Below are positions 1 to 7,486 of a DNA stretch of 64,000 bases, piece after piece. The notes under the pieces were generated by a model. The model ran no database searches. It had not been told where the DNA came from and saw nothing but the letters and a program-made list of their open reading frames with translations. Source of the stretch: UBA4093 sp036676455 (GTDB lineage: Bacteria > Cyanobacteriota > Sericytochromatia > S15B-MN24 > UBA4093); contig JAKFCW010000082.1 of NCBI GenBank assembly GCA_036676455.1, forward strand, positions 1 to 64,000, read 5' to 3'. Every line of letters begins with the position of its first letter. Position 1 is the stretch's first letter. The position numbers and the translations under genes are program-made.

Positions 1-471
1 CGCAGTGGTTCGATCACGCGATCGGCGAGCTCTTCGGTGATGCCCTCGGGTCGCGCGATCCCGAGCACCTGGTGAACGAGCACGCCATCGAGGACGGCGA
101 GCACGAGATCGACGACCCGTTCGGGCTCGCACGGCAGCACCTCGCGCTTCGCGATTCCTGCGCGGAGATCAGCGACGAGCGCGTCACGAGTTGCCACGAG
201 GGCTCGGCGCCCGCGCTCGAGGACAGGACCGACGTCGCGGCCGCCCATCGCCCACAGCTGGAACAGGCCGCCGATCAGCTGCGGGCGATCGCGATGAAAT
301 GCCAGCGTCACGTCGACCATCGCGCGCAGGCGATCGAGCGGATGGGGCGCGGCGCGCATCCGCGCGAGCACCAGCTCGGCGTGCGCCATGTAGGTCTGCT
401 CGAGCACCGACTCGAACACGGACCCGATGTCGGGGAAGTAGAAGTACAGCGTCGGCCGCTTCACCCCGAGC
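1..471 (-). CDS. TetR-family regulator fragment, both ends missing
   Basis: Reading the minus strand from about 471 down to 1 gives one uninterrupted frame. It begins inside a TetR helix-turn-helix recognition region (LGVKRPTLYFYFPDIGSVF) and continues through a helical ligand-domain-like sequence with LFQLWAMGG near 240-280 and DGVLVHQVLG near 60-90. TetR proteins repress nearby genes and release DNA on ligand binding. The first ~35 residues (helices 1-2 of the HTH) are absent, because the homology stops where the divergent PHP coding sequence begins. The other end runs off the window. The frame is certain and the family likely; the ligand is unknown. The break may be an assembly join. Confidence 0.6.
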
Positions 472-501
472 GAGCTGGTCGATGCGGCTGCCCTGGCGGG
501 A

Positions 502-1236
502 TTGCGCGCGATCGCCGTCACCGACCACGACCACACCGGAGGCCTCGTCGAAGCCCGCCGACGCGCGGAGACGTACCGCCTCGAGGTCCTCACCGGCGTC
601 GAGATCAACACCGTCTGGCAGGACCGCGAGCTTCACCTGCTCGGCTACTGCTTCGACGAGACGCTTGACTGGTGGAACGACCTGATGGCCGAGCAGCGCG
701 CCGCCCGGAAACGCCGCATGGAGCACTTCGTCACCAGGCTCCAGGAGCACGGCCTGGACGTCGAACTCGCAGACGTCCAGCGACAGGCAGGCGACGGAGC
801 CCTGGGGCGCCCCCACCTCGCGCAGGTCCTGGTCTCGAAGGGCATCGTCTCCACCGAGCAGCAAGCATTCGATCAATGGCTCTCCGCCGGCACCGCCGGC
901 TACGTGCCGCGCGAAGGGATCTCCCCCGCCGACGCGATCAAGGCCATTCGCAAGGCCGGCGGAGTCGCCAGCATCGCACACCCCAGGAGCGCTCCTCTCG
1001 AGAGCGGAAACCTCGTCGGAGAGCTGGTATCCCTGGGCTTGGGAGCCATGGAAGTGGTCCACCCCTCGCACCCTCCTCTGCTAAGGGAATACTACCGATC
1101 CATGGCCGAATACTACGGGTTACTCTGTACGGGAGGCACGGACGATCACGGGCCGAAGGGCAGCAGGCCCGCCCGGATCGGCACCGATGGAGTCCCGTAC
1201 AGCGTCGTCGAAGCACTCAAGACACTCGCCGGGTAA
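502..1236 (+). CDS. PHP-domain phosphoesterase, N-terminus missing
   Basis: PHP-family metal-dependent phosphoesterase related to YciV/TrpH (5'-3' exonuclease RNase AM, nucleoside bisphosphate phosphatase). Visible motifs are TDHDHTGG near the start, GVEIN about 30 residues later, ASIAHPR in the middle and GGTDDHGPKG near the C-terminus, the usual metal-ligand clusters. Homology (FTPSELVDAAALAGLRAIAV) already begins upstream at about 460, but the frame has a stop at 439-441 and no ATG or GTG. The first metal motif, HxH in a normal N-terminus, is missing. The TTG at 502 is only the first usable start. The protein is probably truncated by the junction with the TetR fragment and would lack two metal ligands. 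Confidence 0.7.
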   Translation: MRAIAVTDHDHTGGLVEARRRAETYRLEVLTGVEINTVWQDRELHLLGYCFDETLDWWNDLMAEQRAARKRRMEHFVTRLQEHGLDVELADVQRQAGDGALGRPHLAQVLVSKGIVSTEQQAFDQWLSAGTAGYVPREGISPADAIKAIRKAGGVASIAHPRSAPLESGNLVGELVSLGLGAMEVVHPSHPPLLREYYRSMAEYYGLLCTGGTDDHGPKGSRPARIGTDGVPYSVVEALKTLAG

Positions 1237-1275
1237 AAGGGGGGCTCAGGACAGGAATCCCGGGTCAGGACTCGC

Positions 1276-1304
1276 TTTCATCTTACGGAAGGAAGGCCTA
1301 TAAT
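1276..1304 (+). promoter_or_regulatory. sigma70-like promoter of hpf
   Basis: A perfect -10 TATAAT lies at 1299-1304, preceded at 17 bp by a weak -35 (TTTCAT, 1276-1281). It is 70 bp upstream of the hpf start, leaving a short untranslated leader. Confidence 0.55.
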
Positions 1305-1374
1305 GGGACCAACCAACCGTTCCGCCGAGCCCGGTCGGGGCCGGCACGCTCACCATAGATAGGGGGATAGGCGT

Positions 1375-1938
1375 ATGGAACTCGTTATCAAGGGCAAGAA
1401 CCTCGACGTCACCGAATCGCTGCGCGATTATGCCCAGAAGAAGCTCGCCCGCGTTTTCAAGAACGTCGACGGGGTGATCAACACCGAACTCGAGCTCTCC
1501 GTCATCAAGAACCCTAGCGTCCAGGCCAACCAGATCGCCGAGGTCACCCTCTTCGCCAGCGGCACCGTCATCCGCGGCGAGGAATCTTCGGACAACATGT
1601 ACGCGTCGATCGATCTCGTCGCCGACAAGATCGAACGCCAGATCCGTCGCTACAAGGCCAAGCTGCGCCACCGCGGCCACAGCCCCCTGAAGACCTCGCA
1701 GGTCGTCGCCACCGAGCTCGCCCCCGTCGAGGAGCTCGAAGAAGCACCCAGCGCCGAACGCGAAATCGTGCGCTCCAAGTCCTTCGCAATCAAGCCCCTC
1801 TCCCCGGAGGACGCCGCCCTGCAGATGGAACTGCTCGGCCACGACTTCTTCGTCTTCCTCAACCAGCAAACCGAACAGGTCAACGTCATCTACCATCGCA
1901 AGGATGGCAACTACGGCCTGATCGAGCCCACCATCTAG
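1375..1938 (+). CDS. hpf: Long-form ribosome hibernation promoting factor
   Basis: 187-residue long HPF (RaiA/YfiA family), which binds the 30S decoding region and dimerises 70S ribosomes into inactive 100S particles in starved cells. The N-terminal S30AE domain spans about residues 1-100 (MELVIKGKNLDVTESLRDY onward). A charged linker follows, then the C-terminal dimerisation domain at about 130-187, recognisable by the FAIKPLSPEDA and HRKDGNYGLIEP segments. The length is typical for the long form. It is monocistronic behind its own TATAAT promoter; a dyad repeat follows the stop and could end the transcript. Confidence 0.95.
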   Translation: MELVIKGKNLDVTESLRDYAQKKLARVFKNVDGVINTELELSVIKNPSVQANQIAEVTLFASGTVIRGEESSDNMYASIDLVADKIERQIRRYKAKLRHRGHSPLKTSQVVATELAPVEELEEAPSAEREIVRSKSFAIKPLSPEDAALQMELLGHDFFVFLNQQTEQVNVIYHRKDGNYGLIEPTI

Positions 1939-1940
1939 CT

Positions 1941-2040
1941 AGCGCCTGCGGCTGTTTCGTAGGGCAGCGAGCGTTAGCCGTGATGCAGTCGTCACAAGCT
2001 GGAGTCATCAAGCTCGCTGTCCCGCAGAAACAACGTTAGC
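1941..2040. repeat. Long-stem palindromic repeat, copy A
   Basis: Arms GTTTCGTAGGGCAGCGAGC (1954-1972) and GCTCGCTGTCCCGCAGAAAC (2012-2031) pair around a 39-nt loop. A second copy lies in inverted orientation at 25561-25655. The outer flank CTAGCGCC(T/C)GCGGCTGTT and the loop start GTTAGCCGTG are shared; the rest of the loop diverges. It fills the gap between hpf and the PilZ gene. Confidence 0.75.
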
Positions 2041-2053
2041 CATAGGAGCCAAG

Positions 2054-2719
2054 GTGATCGCCTACGAAGTCGGCCAAGACGTCACCATCCAACTGGGATC
2101 GTCCATGTACTGGGGGCGGATCACCGCCCTCAGCGCCCAATCGGCGGAGGTCACCTTTCCCGTGCAGCTCGATCTCGGTGACTCCGAGGGCGTCCTGACC
2201 TGGCCCGACGGCCAAGGTCAGGACGTCTCCCTCGCCAACCTCTCCTACCGCACCCACCTGGTCGTGCGAATTCCCCTCGCCCAGCTTCCCCAGCGGCAAG
2301 CCGAAGAACCCGCCCCACCCGTGGTCCTGCCCCCAGAAGGCGTGGTCCTGCCCCAGATCCAGGCCGAGATGCGCCGCTCCGTGCGCGTCCCGCTCGAGCT
2401 CGACGTCACCCTCACAGACCCCGCCTCGATGCTCCAGTCCTCAGGACGCACCTTCGACCTCTCCGGCGGCGGTGCCAAGCTCTCCTCCCAGAGCATCCTC
2501 ATCGTCGGCCACGAATACGTCGTCGGCCTGCCCCTCGAGGATCCCCCGATCGAGGTCCGCGCCCGCGTCCTCAGGCGCCTGGGCCACCAGATCTACGCCC
2601 TGAAATTCCTCTCCGGACGCGAGACCGGCCACCAGATCATGCGGGCCCTCTTCTCCCGCATCCGCGGCGATCAGCCCCAACCTCGCCCCCGCACCATGAA
2701 CTTCCGCAAGAACCCGTGA
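2054..2719 (+). CDS. PilZ-domain c-di-GMP-binding protein (YcgR-like)
   Basis: 221 residues. The N-terminal ~100 residues (EVGQDVTIQLGSSMYWGRI onward) look like the YcgR/FlgBrake-type beta domain. The C-terminal PilZ domain starts near residue 110 with the RxxxR-type motif MRRSVRVPLEL, followed by DLSGGGAKLSS, the (D/N)xSxxG c-di-GMP contact. It is probably a cytoplasmic c-di-GMP effector for surface motility, fitting the type IV pilus genes and the other c-di-GMP proteins here. The start is GTG with TAGGAGCC upstream. Its stop overlaps the tatC start (GTGA), so translation is coupled. Confidence 0.88.
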   Translation: MIAYEVGQDVTIQLGSSMYWGRITALSAQSAEVTFPVQLDLGDSEGVLTWPDGQGQDVSLANLSYRTHLVVRIPLAQLPQRQAEEPAPPVVLPPEGVVLPQIQAEMRRSVRVPLELDVTLTDPASMLQSSGRTFDLSGGGAKLSSQSILIVGHEYVVGLPLEDPPIEVRARVLRRLGHQIYALKFLSGRETGHQIMRALFSRIRGDQPQPRPRTMNFRKNP

Positions 2720-3432
2720 GCGAAAAACGCCTCGACCCCAACCAGATGACCTTCCTCGAGCACCTCGAGGAGCTGCGGTGGCGCCTGCTCAAGACCGTAT
2801 CGGCCATCGCCGCCGGCACCGTCCTCGCCCTCGTCTTCCACAAGCAGCTCGTGACCTGGCTGCTCAAGCCCGCCGCCGGCATCGAGCTGATCTTCACCGC
2901 CCCCGCCGAGTACTTCATGGTCACCCTGAGGGTCGCCTTCTTCACCGGCCTCTACCTCGCCCTGCCCGTCCTGCTCTACCAGGTCATCGCCTTCGTCGCA
3001 CCCGGCCTCACCGCGCGCGAACGCCGCTGGACCTTCCCCATGCTCGTCGCGGCCTTCCTGCTCTTCACCGCCGGCGCCCTCTTCAGCTACTTCTTCCTGC
3101 TGCCCGTCGGCCTCAAGTTCCTCGTCGGCTTCGCACCCGAAGGCATCGACGCCCTGCTCTCCATCGGCAACTACCTCAGCTTCGCCGCCAGCCTCGTCTT
3201 CGCCTGCGGCCTCTCCTTCGAGCTGCCCCTCGTGCTCTTCTTCCTGAGCCTCATGGGCCTCGTCACCTCCGCCAAGCTCGTCGAGTTCCGCCGCTACTTC
3301 CTGATCGTCGCCCTCGCCGTGGCCGCCGTCGTCACCCCCTCCCCCGACATCTTCACCCAGGGCATCCTCGGCATCGCCTTGATGGGCCTCTACGAGCTCA
3401 GCATCCTCCTGGTCAAGGGAATCAAGCGCTAG
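2716..3432 (+). CDS. tatC: Sec-independent translocase subunit TatC
   Basis: 238-residue polytopic inner-membrane protein of the twin-arginine pathway, which recognises the RR signal peptide of folded substrates. The N-terminal MTFLEHLEELRWRLL is the TatC signature, and FVAPGLTARERR matches the conserved first-periplasmic-loop/TM3 region. About six hydrophobic segments are visible, and the length is normal. The GTG start overlaps the preceding PilZ stop by four bases. No tatA is seen next to it; tatA must be elsewhere. Confidence 0.95.
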   Translation: MSEKRLDPNQMTFLEHLEELRWRLLKTVSAIAAGTVLALVFHKQLVTWLLKPAAGIELIFTAPAEYFMVTLRVAFFTGLYLALPVLLYQVIAFVAPGLTARERRWTFPMLVAAFLLFTAGALFSYFFLLPVGLKFLVGFAPEGIDALLSIGNYLSFAASLVFACGLSFELPLVLFFLSLMGLVTSAKLVEFRRYFLIVALAVAAVVTPSPDIFTQGILGIALMGLYELSILLVKGIKR

Positions 3433-4203
3433 ATGCCCGCCGTCGTCCCGACCCTGGTCCTCGCGGCGGGGGCGGGGCTCGCCCTCTGGAGCGGATGGCG
3501 CTCCCGCAAAACGCCCCTTCCCTCCGGCCTCTCCGCCCTCTGGACCTCGGCACTCGCCTTCGCCCTCGTGTTCGCCGGCCTCGGCATGGACTTCCGCCTC
3601 CACGGCATGAGCGATCACGCCGCCACCGCCTTCGCCGCCGCCCTCTCCCTGCTGGCGGGCCACGCCGCAGGCCTCCTGCTCCTCCGGCTCTCGCCAGGGC
3701 GTCCCGCCGCCTCCAGCTTCGGCCTCGCCATGACCCTCGGGCTTCCCCCTCTCGGAGCCTTCCCGGGCCTCTGGCTAGGCCTCCAGGCTACCCAGTCCTC
3801 TCTGCTCCTCCTGCCTGCCTGGACAAGCCTCCTGCACGTCGCAGCGGCCCTCGCGGCACTGGCAGGCTGGGTCCGGGCCTGGCAGGAAAGCGGAAGCTTG
3901 CTCGAAGCCGACTCCCCTCCCCGTACCGGTGCTGGAGCCCGCAGCCTCCCGATCGCCCGCGGCATGCTCATCGCGCTCGGCGTCCTCGCGGCCTTCCTGC
4001 CCTGGATCTGGGTCCTCCCCGCCCAGGTGCTCGCTGCCTCGCTAACAGGAGAGCTTCCCGTCCTGCTGGTGGCCCTCGGAATGATGCTGACCCCCCTGAT
4101 CCCAGGCCAGGCCAGCGTCATCCCCTTCGGGATCCTCGCCATCGCCATGGCAGTCACCTCCGTCCTGCTGCTCGTCCTGCGGCTCACCCGGAGGCAACGA
4201 TGA
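3433..4203 (+). CDS. Multi-pass membrane protein, weakly NuoN/antiporter-like
   Basis: 256 residues with about seven hydrophobic segments. The start ATG directly follows the tatC stop (TAGATG), and the stop overlaps the next start (ATGA), so the three form one operon. The segment GLPPLGAFPGLWLGLQA recalls the conserved IPPxxGF region of NuoL/M/N and hydrogenase-4 antiporter-like subunits, but the protein is about half their length and I see no convincing Lys/Glu proton-path residues. The pairing with a NuoH/HycD-like partner makes a reduced ion-translocating module possible. Function is otherwise unknown. Confidence 0.55.
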   Translation: MPAVVPTLVLAAGAGLALWSGWRSRKTPLPSGLSALWTSALAFALVFAGLGMDFRLHGMSDHAATAFAAALSLLAGHAAGLLLLRLSPGRPAASSFGLAMTLGLPPLGAFPGLWLGLQATQSSLLLLPAWTSLLHVAAALAALAGWVRAWQESGSLLEADSPPRTGAGARSLPIARGMLIALGVLAAFLPWIWVLPAQVLAASLTGELPVLLVALGMMLTPLIPGQASVIPFGILAIAMAVTSVLLLVLRLTRRQR

Positions 4204-5069
4204 CGCCCCTCGCCGTCTTTCTTCACACCGCCATGATCATCTCGCTGGGCCCCCTCCTGGCCGGCTGGAGCCGGGTTGCGGCCTCGGGAGGCGGGTTGCC
4301 GGCATTGATGGCGCCAAGCCGCCGCATCAGCGCCGGGTTGCGAGCAAGCGGCCAGCCTCCTCTCGGGCACCTGGCCGCCCTGGCCCTCGCCATCGTCGCG
4401 GGCCTCTTGATCCCGCTCTTTTCCAGCGATGCCGTGCTCGGCTTCCTCGGTGACGGCTTCACCGCCTTGCTTCTACTCACCGGACTCTCGGCCCGTTACC
4501 TGCCCATCCGTGCCAGTGGCGTGCTCGCCGTCGCCGCTAGCCTCTGGGCCCTCGGAACGCTCAGCGGAAGCACGGATCTCGCCCAGGCGCTCGCCTTCTG
4601 GGAAGCAGGCCCCGCCTCATGGCTCATCTTCCTGGGGCTCGCCCTCGGCACGGCCCCGATGATTTGCGAGGTCGGCGCCCCCCCTGCGCGCCATTCCCGC
4701 GAAAGCGGGAATCCAGTGGCCCCCGTTTTCACGGGGGTGACGGGGAGTGAGAGCGGGAGTGACGATGGGATGAGTCCCCCCGCCTCGGAGGGTGAGAGCG
4801 CCCCCGGCCTGAATGAGGCCCTGGCGGCCTGGACCCGCAGCACGCTTCAACTCGGCTGGCTCGCGCTCGGCATGATGGCCTTTCCCGTCACGATCCCGCT
4901 CACGAGCTGGCCGACCTTCGCTGCCGCCCTGGCGCTCTTCGGGATCAAGCTCATCGTCCTCGGCGGACTCGCAGCCTTCGTCAGCGCGCGCTGGCCGAAG
5001 CTGCCGCTCGCCGAACTGGGCTTCGCCTGCTCGCTGCTGGCGCTCGCCCTCGTGAAGCTTGGCGCATGA
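4200..5069 (+). CDS. NuoH/HycD-like membrane protein with REP insert
   Basis: 289 residues from ATG 4200, behind a GGAGG box. The N-terminus (AMIISLGPLLAGWSRV) and the C-terminus (FGIKLIVLGGLAAFVSARW followed by LAELGFACSLLALALVKLG) resemble the complex I NuoH / hydrogenase HycD-HyfC family, which links the hydrogenase arm to the membrane. Quinone-site glutamates are not obvious. Residues near 165-205 (HSRESGNP and a Gly/Ser/Glu-rich stretch) are the in-frame translation of a dispersed REP palindrome, giving a hydrophilic loop alien to the family. No hydrogenase or quinone-oxidoreductase catalytic gene is adjacent. Confidence 0.5.
   Translation: MTPLAVFLHTAMIISLGPLLAGWSRVAASGGGLPALMAPSRRISAGLRASGQPPLGHLAALALAIVAGLLIPLFSSDAVLGFLGDGFTALLLLTGLSARYLPIRASGVLAVAASLWALGTLSGSTDLAQALAFWEAGPASWLIFLGLALGTAPMICEVGAPPARHSRESGNPVAPVFTGVTGSESGSDDGMSPPASEGESAPGLNEALAAWTRSTLQLGWLALGMMAFPVTIPLTSWPTFAAALALFGIKLIVLGGLAAFVSARWPKLPLAELGFACSLLALALVKLGA
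4691..4765 (+). repeat. REP-like palindrome copy 1, inside a coding region
   Basis: Hairpin 1 is ATTCCCGC-GAAA-GCGGGAAT (4693-4712). A CCAGTGG linker follows, then hairpin 2, CCCCCGT-TTTC-ACGGGGG, and a GTGAGAGCGGGAGTGACG tail. It is nearly identical to the inverted copy at 61725-61800 and similar to 57231-57287. The insertion keeps the reading frame. Confidence 0.85.
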
Positions 5070-5117
5070 CAACATGACCAGGTTGAATTACAGGCCCCAA
5101 GGGGGTATACAGGGGGC

Positions 5118-6410
5118 ATGATGAACCAGAATCAACCTATCGGCGTCGGTTTGCTCGGATGCGGGGTGGTCGGAGGCGGCGTCGCCGAACTCCTGCTGAG
5201 AAACCAAGACGTCTACGCCCACCGCGTGGGCCGCCCCGTCGTGCTCAAGGCCATCGCCGTCCGCAACCCCGCCCTCGACCGCGGACTGCCCCGCGACCTC
5301 TTCGTCTCCGACCCCGCGCAAGTCCTCTCCGACCCCGATATCCACGTGGTCGTCGAGGTCATGGGCGGAGTCACCCCCGCCAAGGACCTGATCCTCGCCG
5401 CCCTGGCCCAGGGGAAGTCCGTCGTCACCGCCAACAAGGAGGTCCTGGCCAAGCACGGCCGCGAGATCTTCGATGCCGCCCGCGTTTCAGGTGCAGCTGT
5501 CTACTTCGAGGGTGCGGTCGCAGGCGGCATCCCGCTCATCATGCCGCTGCAACGCGGTCTAGCCGCCAACTCCCTGTCGTCAATCCAGGGGATCATCAAC
5601 GGGACGACCAACTACATCCTGTCGCGCATGGCCAAGGAAGGCAGCTCCTTCGAGGCCGCCCTTGCCGACGCCCAGAAGCTGGGTTACGCCGAGGCCGACC
5701 CCACCTCGGACGTCGAAGGACACGATGCCGCCTACAAGCTCTCCCTGCTGGCCAGCCTCCTCTTCGGCGAGCACGTCGAGACCGACGCCGTGCCCCGCGA
5801 AGGCATCACCGGCATCACCCCCCAGGACCTCAAGTACGCCCAGGAACTGGGTTACGTCGTGAAGCTGCTGGGCATCGCCAAGCGGGAAGGCGATCGCCTC
5901 GAGGCGCGCGTCCACCCCACCATGATCCCGACCAGCCACCCGCTCGCGCGGATCGAGGGCGTCACCAACGCCGTCACCGTCCAGGGAGACGCCGTGGGCG
6001 AGGTCACCTTCTCGGGGCCCGGCGCCGGTCGCGGACCGACCGCCAGCGCCGTCGTCGGCGATCTGCTCAACGTCGCGAGCCTGCTCGACTCTCCCGACCG
6101 CATGATGGCCTGCATCCAAACCCGCTCGCTCAGCCCCGTGCCCCTGGACGAGGTCGATTCCGCCTTCTACCTGCGCCTCAAGGCCAAGGACGTGCCGGGC
6201 GTGCTGGGAGCCGTCGGCACCTGCTTCGGGACGCACCGGGTCTCCGTGCGGTCGTTCGTTCAGCATCCCGCCGAAGGAGGGCATGCCGAGCTGGTCATCG
6301 TCACCCACCGGGTGCGCGAGGCCAGCTTCCGCGCCGCCGTCCGCGAGATCGCCGCGATGAGCGCCATCCAGGAAATCGCCAACGTCATCCATGTCGAGGA
6401 GCAAGTATGA
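5118..6410 (+). CDS. hom: Homoserine dehydrogenase
   Basis: 430 residues. It reduces aspartate semialdehyde to homoserine, the branch point to threonine and methionine. The NAD(P)-binding motif GLLGCGVVGGGVAELL is at the N-terminus, NGTTNYILSRM lies near residue 165, and the catalytic region SDVEGHDAAYKLSLL near 200. A C-terminal ACT domain (about 350-430) suggests feedback control by threonine. Domain order and length are standard. Its stop overlaps the thrC start (ATGA), giving a coupled hom-thrC pair; asd, lysC and thrB are not in the window. Confidence 0.97.
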   Translation: MMNQNQPIGVGLLGCGVVGGGVAELLLRNQDVYAHRVGRPVVLKAIAVRNPALDRGLPRDLFVSDPAQVLSDPDIHVVVEVMGGVTPAKDLILAALAQGKSVVTANKEVLAKHGREIFDAARVSGAAVYFEGAVAGGIPLIMPLQRGLAANSLSSIQGIINGTTNYILSRMAKEGSSFEAALADAQKLGYAEADPTSDVEGHDAAYKLSLLASLLFGEHVETDAVPREGITGITPQDLKYAQELGYVVKLLGIAKREGDRLEARVHPTMIPTSHPLARIEGVTNAVTVQGDAVGEVTFSGPGAGRGPTASAVVGDLLNVASLLDSPDRMMACIQTRSLSPVPLDEVDSAFYLRLKAKDVPGVLGAVGTCFGTHRVSVRSFVQHPAEGGHAELVIVTHRVREASFRAAVREIAAMSAIQEIANVIHVEEQV

Positions 6411-7486
6411 TCACCGCAGCCGCCCGCCGCTGGCGCGGGCTCATCCCCGAGTACGGCCGTTTCCTGCCGGTCACGGACGCCACCCCCGTCGTCACCCTGG
6501 GAGAAGGCGCCACGCCCCTGGTTCAGCTGGAGCGCATCCCCGTGGCCCTCGGCCTGAGCGACTTGCAGCTCTATGTGAAGCTGGAGGGCGCCAACCCGAC
6601 CGGCTCGTTCAAGGATCGCGGCATGACCATGGCGGTGAGCAAGGCCAAGGAAGCGGGTTCCGAGGCGCTGATCTGCGCATCGACCGGCAACACCTCGGCC
6701 GCGATGGCGGCGTATGCCGCGAGAGCCGGCATGCGCTCGTTCATGCTCGTTCCCGACGGCTACGTGGCCCTGGGCAAGCTCGCTCAGGGGATTCACTACG
6801 GTGCGAAGGTCATCCCGGTGCGCGGAAACTTCGACGCGGCGCTGAGCCTGGTGCGGGCGATCGCCGAGCGCTACCCCGTCACCCTGGTCAACTCGGTCAA
6901 CCCCTTCCGGATCGACGGCCAGCAAACCGGCGCCTTCGAGGTCTGCGACCAGCTGGGCGGCGTGCCTGACGTGCTCGCCATCCCCGTGGGCAACGCCGGC
7001 AACATCACCGCCTACTGGAAGGGCTTCAACGCCTACCGCTCGCACGGCGTCACCGACGCGCTGCCCAGGATGTTCGGCTTCCAGGCGGCGGGCGCGGCTC
7101 CCATCGTCAACGGCGCGCCCGTGGCCAAGCCCGAGACCATCGCCACCGCCATCCGGATCGGCAACCCCGCCAGCTGGCAGGGCGCCCTGAGCGCCATCCA
7201 GGAATCTCAGGGCCTGATCGACGCCGTCACCGACGCCGAGATCCTGGAAGCCTACCGCATGCTGGGCCGCATGGAAGGGATCTTCTGCGAGCCGGCCTCG
7301 GCCGCCTCGGTGGCAGGCATCCTCAAGCTCGCCAGGGCCGGCAAGCTCCAGGGCACGGAGCGGATCGTCTGCGTGCTGACGGGCAACGGCCTCAAGGACC
7401 CGGACACGGCCATGAAGGGCATCGACCAGGCGCCCGAGGTCGTGGACGCCACGGAAGCCGACGTGCTACGAGCGATGGGGTTCTAA
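6407..7486 (+). CDS. thrC: Threonine synthase
   Basis: 359 residues. This PLP enzyme converts O-phosphohomoserine to threonine. The PLP lysine sits in the TGSFKDRGM motif near residue 65, with ASTGNTSAAMAAYAARAG and the phosphate-binding VGNAGNITAYWKGF further on. The short length without an N-terminal extension matches the bacterial short class. The ATG overlaps the hom stop. It converges with the cyclase gene, the two ends overlapping by four bases. Confidence 0.96.
   Translation: MITAAARRWRGLIPEYGRFLPVTDATPVVTLGEGATPLVQLERIPVALGLSDLQLYVKLEGANPTGSFKDRGMTMAVSKAKEAGSEALICASTGNTSAAMAAYAARAGMRSFMLVPDGYVALGKLAQGIHYGAKVIPVRGNFDAALSLVRAIAERYPVTLVNSVNPFRIDGQQTGAFEVCDQLGGVPDVLAIPVGNAGNITAYWKGFNAYRSHGVTDALPRMFGFQAAGAAPIVNGAPVAKPETIATAIRIGNPASWQGALSAIQESQGLIDAVTDAEILEAYRMLGRMEGIFCEPASAASVAGILKLARAGKLQGTERIVCVLTGNGLKDPDTAMKGIDQAPEVVDATEADVLRAMGF

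Noticed and set aside
2671..3663. 330-residue open frame on the minus strand, Glu/Gly-rich
   Set aside because: It is antisense to tatC and the next gene; its low-complexity composition follows from high third-position GC, and it has no ribosome site or domain.
2778..4199. Upstream part of the long plus-strand frame that ends at 5069
   Set aside because: It is an Arg/Pro-rich shadow of tatC and the following gene; only the part from ATG 4200 has membrane-protein character and a ribosome site.
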